A stretch of 64,000 nt of DNA from Lewinellaceae bacterium (lineage in GTDB: Bacteria; Bacteroidota; Bacteroidia; Chitinophagales; Saprospiraceae). The stretch lies in contig JADJFA010000009.1 in assembly GCA_016708875.1 (NCBI GenBank), forward strand, positions 1 to 64,000. Direction: 5' to 3'. The notes beneath the pieces are model-generated. The model worked only from the letters and a program-made list of their open reading frames with translations, was not told the DNA's origin and searched no databases. Positions 26,358 to 35,892 of the stretch are shown here, one piece after another; the stretch's first letter is position 1, and every line of letters begins with the position of its first letter. The translations under genes and the position numbers were made by a program.

Positions 26358-27907
26358 CCACGCCCCTTCTTCTTCGCCACAGGTTTGCTCGTCGAAGTTT
26401 CAACGAAGGCGGATTGCTCTTTTCGCACTACTTCCACCCTTCCCCCAATCCGCTGATACACACTAAAATATTTGCCTACCGTCTTTTCCCAAGAAAAATC
26501 AACCGCCATGATGCGCTGGCGCAGCCCTGCCACGATGCCGGGTTCATTGTACCACATCGCAGCGCCTCGATGGATAGCGTAGCCAATGTCGTTGAGCGTA
26601 GGCTCCGCAAAACGAATCCCGCGCCCGGAGCCATCCGGCTCTGCAATGTCTGGCACAGTGTCTTTTAGTCCGCCTATGGAACGCACGATAGGGATGGTGC
26701 CATAACGCATGGCGTACATTTGGTTCAGCCCGCAAGGCTCCACCCGCGAGGGCATGATCAGAAAATCTGAGCCTGCATAGATTTGGTGCGCCAGGGCCTC
26801 GTTGTAATCAATCACAGCATTCACGCGACCCGGGTATTGGTGTGCCATACTGCGGAATTGGTTTTGGGTCCAGGTCTCGCCCGTGCCCAATATCAGGAAG
26901 CTGGCTGAACCTCCGGCATGGAGGTAATTTCTAATAGCATCGGGGAGCAAGTCCGAACCTTTTTCGTTCACCATACGCCCGATGAAACTTACCATCGGCA
27001 AATGTTCGGGCAATCCAAACCACTCGCACAATACCCGTTTGTTCTTATACTTAAATTCCTGAATCGCGTTGATATTTGATTGTTGGCCATCATCCAATTG
27101 AAATTGGATCGCCGTATCCTTGGCCGGATCCCATACTTGTGCGTCAATGCCATTTATGATGCCCCATTGTTTTTGCCATTCCAGCCGGAAAAGCGGTTCC
27201 AAACCGAGGCTGTTTTCGTGGAGTTCGTAGAGGTAACTTTCTGATACTGTGGTAACTGCCCAAGCACATTTGATGGCAGCAGCCATCGGATTCACCGCGC
27301 CGTTCCAGTCCAGGTAGCTCCGCGCCCAGGCATCGTAGTATGGCAGGAGGTTGTGGTTTTTCCAACTAAATGCGCCCTGATATTGTCCGTTGTGGATGGT
27401 AAAAACCGTGGGCATTTCTGCCAAAGGCCGGAAGTCGGGGGAGTACTTTGTCATAAACGGGATGAGCCCCGTATGGTGGTCGTGGCAGTGCAGCACGCGC
27501 GGTCGTTCGTGTTCGGGAAACGAAATCACCCATTGCAGCACGGCTTGTTGAAAAACCAGATAGCGCTCTACTTCATCGCCATAAGGCCAGCCATTGGGGT
27601 CGTTGTAAATACCAGGTCGGTCATAAAGCCCGGGAATGTCTACCACAAAAAACGGGAAGCCTAGTGCATTGCTCTTTTCCTGTTGCACGGAAAAATGAAT
27701 CGTCCGCCAATCAGAGCGAATCGCGCCGTTGTATACCGTGACCCACTCGCGACCATGAATCCACTTGAGCGCGTATTTGGGGATGACGGCTGCTGAAAGC
27801 ACCCCGGCTTGGGTCATGTACTTAGGCAAGGAGCCGACCACGTCGCCCAAACCACCCGTTTTGGCTGCGGGATAACACTCGGCGGAAATGTGGAGGACTT
27901 GTATCAT
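26348..27907 (-). CDS. glgA: Glycogen synthase
   Basis: Transfers glucose from ADP-glucose to the growing alpha-1,4-glucan. 519 residues, slightly longer than usual. The GT5 N-terminus MIQVLHISAECYPAAKTGGL contains the KTGGL substrate-binding motif. In the second Rossmann domain, MPSRVEPCGLNQMYAMRYG corresponds to the family's PSRFEPCGL phrase and is followed by SIGGLKDTV. A C-terminal Lys-rich tail (KPVAKKKGRGKK) is an extra. Together with glgC this makes a glycogen locus. No branching enzyme lies in the window. Confidence 0.95.
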   Translation of the reverse strand: MIQVLHISAECYPAAKTGGLGDVVGSLPKYMTQAGVLSAAVIPKYALKWIHGREWVTVYNGAIRSDWRTIHFSVQQEKSNALGFPFFVVDIPGLYDRPGIYNDPNGWPYGDEVERYLVFQQAVLQWVISFPEHERPRVLHCHDHHTGLIPFMTKYSPDFRPLAEMPTVFTIHNGQYQGAFSWKNHNLLPYYDAWARSYLDWNGAVNPMAAAIKCAWAVTTVSESYLYELHENSLGLEPLFRLEWQKQWGIINGIDAQVWDPAKDTAIQFQLDDGQQSNINAIQEFKYKNKRVLCEWFGLPEHLPMVSFIGRMVNEKGSDLLPDAIRNYLHAGGSASFLILGTGETWTQNQFRSMAHQYPGRVNAVIDYNEALAHQIYAGSDFLIMPSRVEPCGLNQMYAMRYGTIPIVRSIGGLKDTVPDIAEPDGSGRGIRFAEPTLNDIGYAIHRGAAMWYNEPGIVAGLRQRIMAVDFSWEKTVGKYFSVYQRIGGRVEVVRKEQSAFVETSTSKPVAKKKGRGKK

Positions 27908-28026
27908 AATAGTTTCAAGTTGGAAGTTTCAAGTCACAAGTTGGAAGTTAAAAGTTACAAGTTGAAAGTTACAAGTAGCGCACCGCTTTCAACTTGTAAC
28001 TTGTAACTTTCCACTAGTTACTTGAA
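27908..28026. repeat. Inverted repeat of AAGTT(G/T)-rich words
   Basis: The left half is a run of AAGTTGGAAGTT, AAGTTACAAG and similar words. The right half is its complement (CTTTCAACTTGTAACTTG, then GTTACTTGAAACT), so the whole gap between glgA and ftsY can fold. Internal direct repetition makes several registers possible. Confidence 0.75.
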
Positions 28027-28032
28027 ACTACT

Positions 28033-29001
28033 TTACCCTAGTTTCTTATCTCCGAAGATGGACTCTACGAAGGCGCGTTTGTTGAAAATCTGCAATTTAT
28101 CAATGCTCTCACCCACGCCGATGTATCGGATGGGGATTTTGAACTGGTCGCTGATACTGATGGCCACGCCACCTTTGGCGGTGCCATCAAGTTTCGTAAG
28201 GGCGAGGCAGGTAATGGGGGCTACTTCTGTGAATTGTTTGGCTTGTTCCTGGGCGTTTTGACCTGTGCTCGCGTCGAGTACCAATAGTACATCATGGGGT
28301 GCTCCGGGCAGTTTTTTGTCCATGCTGCGGTGAATTTTTCCCAGTTCCAACATCAAATGGCTTTTGTTGTGCAATCGCCCGGCCGTGTCAATAATGGCCA
28401 CATCGCAATTATTTTCAAGCGCATATTGAGTTGTCTCAAAAGCCACCGCAGCCGGGTCGGCATTCATTCCTTTGGAGTAAAAATCGCAGCCAACGCGGTC
28501 GGCCCAGATTTTAAGTTGATCCACAGCGGCAGCGCGAAAAGTATCGGCGGCGCCCAGCACTACTTTGTGGCCGCGTTGTTTGAACTGCCAGGCCAACTTG
28601 CCAATGGTGGTCGTTTTACCCACCCCGTTCACGCCAATGACAAGCAATATATAAGGCTTTTTACCAGCCGGGATGTCAAAATCTTCCAGGTCTTCGGTGT
28701 TGTTTTCTGCCAGCAAGTCCACTATTTCATCGCGAAGAATCTCGTTCAATTCTTCCGTGTTCACATATTTGTCCCGACTGACACGGGCCTCGATTCGGTC
28801 AATGATTTTTACTGCGGTATCTAATCCCACATCGCTCGAAATCAGGATGTTTTCCACTTCGTCAAGCACCTCCACGTCCACGGTGCTTTTGCCTGCAATG
28901 GCTCTGCCCAATTTACCGAACAGTCCTTCTTTCGTTTTTTCAAGTCCTTTGTCGAGGTCGTCCTTCTTTTCTTTGCTAAAAAATTTGTCAAAAAAGCCCA
29001 T
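28033..29001 (-). CDS. ftsY: Signal recognition particle receptor FtsY
   Basis: SRP-receptor GTPase that docks ribosome-nascent-chain complexes at the inner membrane. 322 residues. A short charged N-terminal segment (KFFSKEKKDDLDKGLEKTK) replaces the long acidic A-domain of enterobacteria. The NG domain follows with P-loop GVNGVGKTTT (about 123-132), DTFRAAAVDQL, IDTAGRLHNK and TKLDGTAKGG. It ends SIFGDKKLG. Normal for the phylum. Confidence 0.96.
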   Translation of the reverse strand: MGFFDKFFSKEKKDDLDKGLEKTKEGLFGKLGRAIAGKSTVDVEVLDEVENILISSDVGLDTAVKIIDRIEARVSRDKYVNTEELNEILRDEIVDLLAENNTEDLEDFDIPAGKKPYILLVIGVNGVGKTTTIGKLAWQFKQRGHKVVLGAADTFRAAAVDQLKIWADRVGCDFYSKGMNADPAAVAFETTQYALENNCDVAIIDTAGRLHNKSHLMLELGKIHRSMDKKLPGAPHDVLLVLDASTGQNAQEQAKQFTEVAPITCLALTKLDGTAKGGVAISISDQFKIPIRYIGVGESIDKLQIFNKRAFVESIFGDKKLG

Positions 29002-29005
29002 TATT

Positions 29006-29090
29006 TAATTGATTCGATTGGTACGATTGATTCGATTGGTACGATTGGTTAGATTCGATTGGTTAGATCGGTACGATTGATTAGATTGGG
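29006..29090. repeat. Degenerate direct repeats of GATTCGATTGGTAC
   Basis: The gap between ftsY and the LytTR gene is almost entirely GATT-G/C-GATTGGTAC words in direct orientation (GATTGATTCGATTGGTAC occurs twice in a row). Unlike the other gaps it is not an inverted repeat. It lies in the ftsY leader region, so it could hold binding sites or be slippage-derived. Confidence 0.7.
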
Positions 29091-29864
29091 TCATTTCCAT
29101 GTTTCCCCATGCGTCCGTTTGAGCGCATCCATTAGGTTCACTTTTTGGCGGCGCGACACTTCAATGCTGTCGCCGTTTTCCATGATAAGGTAGCCGCCCT
29201 CGCCTTTGATATAGGTTTTCATGAAGTTCATGTTCACGATATGTTTTTTGTGTACACGTACAAAATTGAAACTTGTGAGGGCGTCCTCGTATGCTTTAAT
29301 GGTACGGCTGGCGGTGATTTTATTGCCGCCATTAAGCAGGAAATGCGTGTAATTGTTTTCTGCTTCCAGGCGAGTGATATCAGCCAAACGCACAAAATGA
29401 ACCCCGTCCATGGCCGAAATGCCAATCTTGTTGAAAGCATTGGGCGCGTTGGGGTTGTAGGTTTGCTGGAGCACTTCCAGGCGAGCCTTGGTTTCCGTGT
29501 TGCGGGGTTTTATTCGGCTAACGGCACGGATAAGTTCTTCGCGCTCAATGGGTTTTGTGACATAATCAATGGCCGCAAATTCAAATGCCCGAATGGCATA
29601 TTTGTCAAAAGCTGTGACGAATATGATGTCAAAAGGAACTTCGTCGAGTTGTTGGAGTGCTTGAAAAACGAGTCCGTCAGGCAGGCTGATGTCAAGGAAA
29701 GCTACATCGAACCGATTGCTTCGGTCGTCAGCCAGGCGGAGCAGGTCGGCATTGGAACCACCTTCTGCCACAACGTCCACGTCGGGGCAACACATACGGA
29801 GCAGGTTTTTGAGGTTCTCCAAGCCTTCTGGCTCGTCTTCGATGATAAGGGCACGTGTAAGCAT
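29091..29864 (-). CDS. LytTR-family response regulator
   Basis: 257 residues. The receiver domain (about 1-125) has the acidic pocket IIEDE (9-11) and phospho-acceptor Asp58 in VAFLDISLPDG, with VTAFDKYAI and DYVTKPIE supplying the conserved Thr and Lys. The LytTR DNA-binding domain (about 145-250) shows NYTHFLLNGG, ASRTIKAYEDAL and FVRVHKKHIVNMNFM. Such regulators pair with membrane histidine kinases of the LytS type; none is adjacent, so the partner lies elsewhere. Confidence 0.93.
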   Translation of the reverse strand: MLTRALIIEDEPEGLENLKNLLRMCCPDVDVVAEGGSNADLLRLADDRSNRFDVAFLDISLPDGLVFQALQQLDEVPFDIIFVTAFDKYAIRAFEFAAIDYVTKPIEREELIRAVSRIKPRNTETKARLEVLQQTYNPNAPNAFNKIGISAMDGVHFVRLADITRLEAENNYTHFLLNGGNKITASRTIKAYEDALTSFNFVRVHKKHIVNMNFMKTYIKGEGGYLIMENGDSIEVSRRQKVNLMDALKRTHGETWK

Positions 29865-29909
29865 GGCGGAAAGGTATATAGTTGATTAGTGAATTGGTAA
29901 TTGGTTATC

Positions 29910-29990
29910 GGTGGCCCTCCTTCGCTACCAAAGCTACGGCGGGTAAAGGTGATTGGTGGCCCTCCTTCGCTAAAGCTACGGCGGGTAAAG
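29910..29990. repeat. Two copies of a 35-base dispersed repeat
   Basis: GTGGCCCTCCTTCGCT then AAAGCTACGGCGGGTAAAG occurs at 29911-29948 (with a 3-base insertion) and 29956-29990, separated by GTGATTG. A third copy lies inverted inside the coding sequence at 32735-32769. The element is a known type of dispersed sequence that, when translated, gives FAKATAGK. It lies between the LytTR and MltD genes. Confidence 0.85.
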
Positions 29991-30057
29991 CTGGGAACTG
30001 CATCTGCCAACTGCCAACTGTTCCCCGTGATGCGCAAAATTCCGTTATTAATTTAAA

Positions 30058-30113
30058 AAAGCCCCCCGAAGTTCATGAAAACTTCGAGGGGCTCCATTTT
30101 TATTTTAGAAAAG
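30058..30113 (-). terminator. GC-rich hairpin between MltD and LytTR genes
   Basis: AGCCCCCCGAAGTT pairs with AACTTCGAGGGGCT around a short ATGAA loop, with an A-rich left flank and T-rich right flank. It suits termination in either direction. Confidence 0.75.
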
Positions 30114-30129
30114 GCTGAGGTGATCTTGA

Positions 30130-30239
30130 AATTTACGATTTACGATTTTGGATTTACGATTATTTCGATCCGAAAAGAGTGCGATTTTGTCCTTTTTCGG
30201 ATCGAAATAATCGTAAATCCAAAATCGTAAATCGTAAAT
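30130..30239. repeat. Long near-perfect inverted repeat (TTTACGATT words)
   Basis: The left arm (30130-30175; ATTTACGATTTACGATTTTG, then TTTCGATCCGAAAA) is complementary to 30193-30239, about 46 pairs with a loop of about 17 bases. The arms are themselves built from repeated TTTACGATT. It begins 6 bases downstream of the mltD stop and should terminate it. Confidence 0.85.
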
Positions 30240-30244
30240 TGAAA

Positions 30245-31756
30245 TCAGAACTCTCTGATTCTCAATCGCGCTCCAAATTTTACACTGTCTAGTTTGTTCA
30301 ATTTGCGCAGACTTTCTACTGAAGTGGCGTACTGCCGGGCAATGTCTTCAAGCGATTCATTGCGACGAACGGTATGGTATTGATATTGTTTCTCCCGTGG
30401 CGTAACTGGTTCTTCTTGAAACACTGCCGAAGCGCTGCCACCAGGTTTGGGTTTGCTGGTGGGCGCACCGGTTTTCTTTGGTGCAGCAGTTGGCTTGCTG
30501 GGCGCCATCGTGGTGGTGGTGGGTGCTTCGATACGGATTCCAGAGTGTTTTTGCACAAAAACCGGGCGATAGAGTTTGAGCATTTGGCCAGGCTGCACAT
30601 AATTGCTTTCGAGATCGTTCCAGGATTTCAACTGAACTCCCGAAATGCCGAGGCGAGCCGCAAAACGGTCAACGTGCTCTACCTCTTTCGGCTTCGCATT
30701 GCTGATCCAATAGCGACCATCGCCGATGTCTGCGCTGGTGTACTTTTCGATGCTTTCCAGTTTGTACTTGCGCGCACTGCTCACCGAATTGAGGTAGCGA
30801 ATGAAGGCAGGCATAACGCGCTCTGGTACTACCACAAAATGACCATCGTTCGTGGGTGGCACATAGTCGCGCTTGAATCCAGGGTTAAGGTCTTTGATGA
30901 CTTGATATGAGATGCCTGTCGCGTCTGAGATGTCACGGAACGAGATGCCCTCGTAAACGTTGACATAGTCGGTCAGTTGTTGATCTAAATCGGGGTTGTT
31001 TGGCGTAATACCGTGTATTTGAAAGTAGTTGCAGATATAGGTGGCAGCAATGAATGCGGGCACATAATTGCGTGTTTCTTTTGGCAGATAGGGCATGATT
31101 GCCCAAAAATTGCGACTTCCGGCGCGACGAATGGCTGCATTCACCCGGCCTGAACCACTGTTGTAGGCGGCCAGCGCGAGTGCCCAATCGTCAAAATGGT
31201 TATAAAGGTCGCGCAAGTGGCGGGCGGCAGCATCGGTGCTTTTCACCGGGTTGCTGCGGTCTTCCACGGCCGTATTGGTACGGAGTCCGTACTCGCTCCC
31301 AGTGCTGGGCATAAACTGCCAAAGCCCGGTTGCTCCTACGCGGGAAACCGCCTTTGCGTTGAGTGCCGACTCCACAACAGAGAGGAATTTCAGGTCTTCG
31401 GGCACACCATATTCTTGAAATTTCGCTTCATAAAGCGGGAAATAGGTGAGCCGCTTGCCGAGCATGTTGCGCGTTTTCTCGGTCTGGATCTGCACATAAG
31501 TCTTGATGTAGCTTTTTACCACGGCCGTGGTGCGCAATTCGAGGCAGCTACTCAGCGAGCCGAGCCTTTCCTTCAGTTCGGCATCAGTGATGGTAATGGG
31601 GTAGGCTCCTTTGGCGACCAAAATATCAGTGGTGTCACTCGGTTCTTCCAGGTCTGAAAGTTGTAAGGGTTCTTCCTTTTGAGCGAAAACAACAACATTC
31701 GAAAAAAGTGTAAGGGCAAGTACCAGGCTGTAACTAACGGATTTTTTTAACTGCAT
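30245..31756 (-). CDS. mltD: Membrane-bound lytic murein transglycosylase D-like protein
   Basis: 503 residues with an N-terminal signal peptide. The SLT domain (about 105-260) contains FLSVVESALNAKAVSRVGA (catalytic Glu within VVESAL) followed by TGLWQFMPSTGSEYGL and DWALALAAYNSGSGRVNAAI, the classic GLWQFMP and AYNSG motifs. A LysM-like repeat closes the C-terminus (YHTVRRNESLEDIARQYA, then LRKLNKLD), preceded by a Pro/Thr/Lys-rich linker. It cleaves peptidoglycan glycan strands with formation of anhydro-muropeptides. Confidence 0.92.
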   Translation of the reverse strand: MQLKKSVSYSLVLALTLFSNVVVFAQKEEPLQLSDLEEPSDTTDILVAKGAYPITITDAELKERLGSLSSCLELRTTAVVKSYIKTYVQIQTEKTRNMLGKRLTYFPLYEAKFQEYGVPEDLKFLSVVESALNAKAVSRVGATGLWQFMPSTGSEYGLRTNTAVEDRSNPVKSTDAAARHLRDLYNHFDDWALALAAYNSGSGRVNAAIRRAGSRNFWAIMPYLPKETRNYVPAFIAATYICNYFQIHGITPNNPDLDQQLTDYVNVYEGISFRDISDATGISYQVIKDLNPGFKRDYVPPTNDGHFVVVPERVMPAFIRYLNSVSSARKYKLESIEKYTSADIGDGRYWISNAKPKEVEHVDRFAARLGISGVQLKSWNDLESNYVQPGQMLKLYRPVFVQKHSGIRIEAPTTTTMAPSKPTAAPKKTGAPTSKPKPGGSASAVFQEEPVTPREKQYQYHTVRRNESLEDIARQYATSVESLRKLNKLDSVKFGARLRIREF

Positions 31757-32072
31757 TTTTTGTTCAACGTCTAAACGGTTTGCGGTTGAAGGTCAGCATA
31801 TTTTGACCGAAAAAAGTGCTTGTTTTCGAGGCAAGGCCTTGAAAACCGGACTACTAAAAATGGTTGAGCAGAAAAGGAAAGGCGTGTTAACGCCGGCAAA
31901 TCGGTTTTATTCTTTGGGGAGTGGTAACTGGCAATGCCAGGATACCGATTATAGTGTTTGCCAAAAAGGGTGTGCAAAAGTCGAGATTGCAATCCGACTT
32001 TTGCACAGCTTGGGTGTTAAAATTAAAATTCGTTGGGAAATTAGTCTTTAAAATGACAAAGAAGGCAAGCCA
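31757..32072. other. Intergenic gap with a 13-base inverted repeat
   Basis: Between mltD and the BNR-repeat lipoprotein gene. TGTGCAAAAGTCG (31971-31983) is complementary to CGACTTTTGCACA (31995-32007). The mltD promoter presumably lies near 31760-31860, but I see no clear TAnnTTTG box. No gene recognised. Confidence 0.6.
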
Positions 32073-35000
32073 TTATGGCGTAAAAACAAGCTTACCAGTG
32101 TTTGTGCCCAACCGCCAAAAATACACCCCAGCTTGTGGAAAAAGCCATTTTTCGAGATGTATTGCTTGTTTTGGAACCATATTTTTCGAAAACAACAGTT
32201 TCCCACTCACGTCAAAAACCTCTAATTTTTCAGAAGCTGTCGAAGAAACCCAGGTTCCGCCCATACCAAAAGGGTTTGGCGCTATCGCAACGGCCTCATT
32301 CTCGGTATCCCAATCCAATACAGGCCGCAATGCTGTGCCATCCTTTTGGTAAATCAGTGCGGCTGTGGGCCAATCCACAAGGCTAATTTGTTCGTTCAAT
32401 GGAATATTCCCTTTCGTCCGAAAAAAGATTTTGAAAAGCGCCGCTTCGTCAGACGACTTCAAGTCGTCTGACGAATAAGCAAAAGTCATAAGCCCCTGTC
32501 CCGTTCTGTTCAGCCCAAAATTTTCCAGGGAAATTCCGCTTGCGAGGGGTTCAATTTTTTCAAAGACTAAGTGCTCTGTGTTGAAACGAAGGGTAAATTG
32601 AGCAGCGATTGGCGCGGGGTCGTAAGACCCTCGCGCGGGGTCATAAGACCCTCGCACGGCGAAAACAGCAGCCACCATCCCTTGATCTTTTGAGTTATTA
32701 GAACCAATCACCTGATCACCAATCCACCAATCACCTTTACCCGCCGTAGCCTTAGCGAAGGAGGGCCACTGATCACCAACCAACCAATTAACCAACACCG
32801 GCCATTCTCCCACAGTGCGTTCATCAGCAGAAACAGTCAGGTTCGGTATAGCCGTGTTGTTCACGTCGCCGATTTTGATGCCCGTGAAATCAAGATTGGC
32901 AAGCGGATCGGTCAGAACCTGGACGGCCAGTGTTTCTGGAAATGCTGTTTCAAAAGGATTGAGCGGGTTGACAAATTGGTGGTTGGCCGGGACAAAACGC
33001 CAGGAAGTATTATTGGAGAATGCGGTGTCAATGCCAAGTATAAGTTTGCGCAATTGCACCATGTCGAAGGTCGTGATACTGCCCGACCGGTTTGCGTCGG
33101 CAGCGATCATTTTAAGGGGCGAATCGAAAGGCTCTATGTCGAGGATGTGTTTGGAAATCAACACCAAATCATAGGTGGTGACTCCGTTCAAGGGATTGTC
33201 GTTGCGGTAGGGTGCAAGAGTGTAAGGGGCGCATCCAGGCACGTTTTGGAGGCTGAATGCTCCGTCGGTGTCGCTTAAAGTTCCGTCAAGATCCACTTCA
33301 ATTACGCCATCGCCCAATTCGTCGCGAACAGTACCTGCGAGGCTAACCGTGACAGGATTTTGTTGCACAAAAACAGAATCGAAGGGAAACGTCCAGATGC
33401 CACGGGCGAAAGTGGCAGCCACCAATTCCTTGCGTACAGGGTTTCGCTCCAAATCAAAAACGGGGATATAGGGCATATTCCCGCCCAATCTGCTCCAGGA
33501 AACGCCTCCAGTGGTTGTAAAATAAACCCCACATCTGTGGCAGCAAACAGCACCTGGTCTGAATAGCCGGGCAGGACTAAAAGATCATTCACGGGCACTT
33601 GGGGCAAATCGGAAGAGATGTCTATCCAGGTGCTCCCGTTGTCGTCCGAACGATGGATGTGTGGGATATGCTCGTTGTCGCGAAAGCCGGAATGGCTCAC
33701 AAAGAGCCGGTTAGATAGGGTAGGGGAATAGGAGACAGAAGTGACATAGCGCTCAGGCAAACCTGCCGTGATGTTCGTCCAGGCACCAGCAGCTTCGCGG
33801 CGCCACACATTGCCGTCGGAGGTGCCAGCAATCAGTTTGCTTTGGGTTACAGGGGATTCATTGATGCAGGAAATAGTGTGGAATCGTGCGCCAAAAATAA
33901 TTCCATCGGTGAGGTCGCCAGAAATTGATCCCCAGCCACCTCCTGCATCTTTAGCGTAAGCGCGGAAGGTGCCAGAATAAAGCCGGTTGGGCACATGGGG
34001 ACTCATAAATAGCGGCGTGTCCCAATTGGTACGATCTGAAGTGCCGAGTGCCGGGAACCCGAATTGCCATGTATCGCCATCGTTGTTGGTTTCGTGGATG
34101 GCGCCATTTTGAGTTTCAACCCAAAAATGTTCGGGATTGCCCGGGTCAAAAGCGCAGCTGAAACCATCCGCCGAAAAAACGGATTGCCAGTTGTTTGGGT
34201 TCAAGCCATTGCCCTTCTGGATACCGTTGTCCTGGGCGCCTGCCCAATATTTGTCAGGCTGGTGGGGATTGTAAGTAGTTCTATAAAACTGCGTGACAGG
34301 CAAGTTAAGCGCCTTGGTCCAACTTGGTTGTCCGTCGTTGCGGTACACCCCGCCATCGTTCGACCAATACCGTCGTCCACTTTGGGTAAAAATGAGGTCG
34401 TGGCTATCGGCGTGCCCGCTCCCGGCATTGAACCATCCGTTGTTTCCGGCGGGTTTTCTCCACAATTGAATAGCGTGAAAGTAGAGTTCTTCGTCGTCGG
34501 TTGGGTTGGTGCGGATTTTGCCAAAATACCAGCCAAAGTCGCTACAAGCATCCTCCAATTGTACGATGTTCACTGGCGTCCAGCTTGTGCCGCCATTGGT
34601 GGTTTTGAAAAGCCCGCCAGGTGTGCTGAGCGAATCAATGTACACTACATACACCTTGTCGGGATTTGTCTGCGAAATGGCGAGGCCCGTGCGGCCCATG
34701 ACGCCCGTTGGCAATCCGGTGGTGAGTTGTACCCAGGTGTTGCCTCCATCTGTACTTTTATACACCTTGGCGTTTGGGCCATAAATGACTGATTCAAAAT
34801 TGTTGCGGATGCGGTCCCAGAAAGACGCATACATGATTTGTGGATTTACGGGCGACTGCACCAGATCGCTTGCACCTGCCTGGTTGCTCACAAAAAGCAC
34901 TTGTTGCCAGGTATTGCCTCCATCGGTGCTTTTGTAAACACCGCGCTGGTTGTCCCGGACATACGGGTTGCCCATAATGGCCGTCCAAAGAATGCTCGGG

Positions 35001-35599
35001 TTGGTAGGGTGTACGATGATTTTGGAAACGATGGCTGCGGGGCTGTTGACGAGGTGCTGCCAGGTTTCCCCAGCATCGGTGCTTTTGTAAATGCCGTCGC
35101 CATTGAAAACATTGGATGGCATATTTGGGTCGCCGGTTCCAGCGTACACAACGTTGGGATTGGAAGGATCGAAGGTGATGTCGCCGATAGCGAGTTCCGG
35201 GTTGTCGTCAAAAACGGGATGCCAGTTTACCGCGCCATCCGTGCTTTTAAAAATGCCGCCCCCGGAAAAACCTGCCAGCACGGTGTTTTCATCATCGGGT
35301 TTAGTAGCCAGGGCATTACATCGCCCTCCGACGTTCATGGGGCCTTGTACGGTCCAGTTGGTGAGGTTGTTCCCACAATTTAATCCGCGTGATTGGGCTG
35401 TTTCGGAAGTGCGGGTTTTTTGGACCGTTTTGCGCCAGCCTTTCCAGTCAAAATCAGGGTATGGATACGAGCGCTGGAAAGAAAACAGGTCGTAAGGCTC
35501 GCTTTTTTCGGCAAGTTTGTCACGCTGCGGCAGTGCGTTTTTCCCACACGCGCAAAGGAGCAAGGCGATAAAGAGCAGAAAGGAGGAATGCTTGGCCAT
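32073..35599 (-). CDS. BNR/sortilin-like repeat lipoprotein with dockerin-like module and T9SS sorting domain
   Basis: About 1,175 residues once one frameshift near 33480 is bridged. The start MAKHSSFLLFIALLLCACGK has a lipobox Cys; the longer upstream frame is rejected because it reads through an inverted repeat. Residues about 90-690 hold many BNR/sortilin beta-propeller strands such as GGGIFKSTDGAVNWHPVF and GDGIYKSTDAGETWQHL. These proteins are usually extracellular hydrolases or binding proteins, and no catalytic residue is evident. After the shift comes a carboxypeptidase-regulatory-like segment and a dockerin-like module (NPLNGVTTYDLVLISKHI, then ADANRSGSITTFDMVQLRKL). A C-terminal sorting domain ends GKLVFTP. 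Three palindromic or dispersed repeats are embedded in frame (see findings). Confidence 0.8.
32445..32475. repeat. 31-base palindrome inside coding sequence
   Basis: TTCGTCAGACGACTT and AAGTCGTCTGACGAA are perfectly complementary around a single central base. In the protein it reads SSDDLKSSDE. REP-like palindromes of this AGTCGTCTGACG type are usually intergenic. Confidence 0.85.
32614..32655. repeat. Two adjacent 21-base GGGTCGTAAGACCC palindromes inside coding sequence
   Basis: GCGGGGTCGTAAGACCCTCG+C (32614-32634) and GCGGGGTCATAAGACCCTCG+C (32635-32655) lie end to end and encode RGSYDPARGSYDPAP. A third, intergenic copy is at 60726-60746. Confidence 0.85.
32735..32769. repeat. Inverted third copy of the 35-base dispersed repeat, in frame
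   Basis: CTTTACCCGCCGTAGC then CTTAGCGAAGGAGGGCCAC is the complement of the 29911-29990 repeats. It is flanked by CACCAATCACC-type words as in the intergenic copies. It adds WPSFAKATAGKG to the secreted protein. Confidence 0.85.
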
Positions 35600-35689
35600 G
35601 GTATCGGTATTGGTCGGTTTTTGTGGTTGGGGGGGATGAAACGGGGTTGTGTCAAAAGCAAGAATGCCATCAATTTCTTCTTCGATTCC

Positions 35690-35810
35690 GCTCCGTCGTT
35701 GTTGTTGGCGAGGACGCCAACAACGGAAAACGCCGAATAAATTGTTGATAATCAATGGTATATTGAAACGCCTGCCGTTGTTGGCGTCCTCGCCAACAAC
35801 AACGACGGAG
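35690..35810. repeat. Perfect 37-base inverted repeat upstream of the BNR gene
   Basis: 35690-35726 (GCTCCGTCGTTGTTGTTGGC, then GAGGACGCCAACAACGG) is perfectly complementary to 35774-35810, with a 47-base loop holding ATTGTTGATAATCAAT. It lies between the start of the BNR gene and the stop of paralogue A, both on the minus strand. Confidence 0.9.
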
Positions 35811-35892
35811 CCCAATATAATGCAAAAAGTGTTGGTTTTACTTTTGACGCAATCCCATTACCCAGCCAAAATTACGCCAAGTTGTTTCCTCA

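Noticed and set aside
29006..29090. CRISPR or minisatellite with fixed unit
   Set aside because: The words are degenerate and contiguous with no spacers, so only a simple direct repeat can be claimed.
35600..35815. Upstream extension of the BNR lipoprotein to 35815
   Set aside because: The extra 72 residues translate an inverted repeat, while the internal Met gives a perfect lipoprotein signal.
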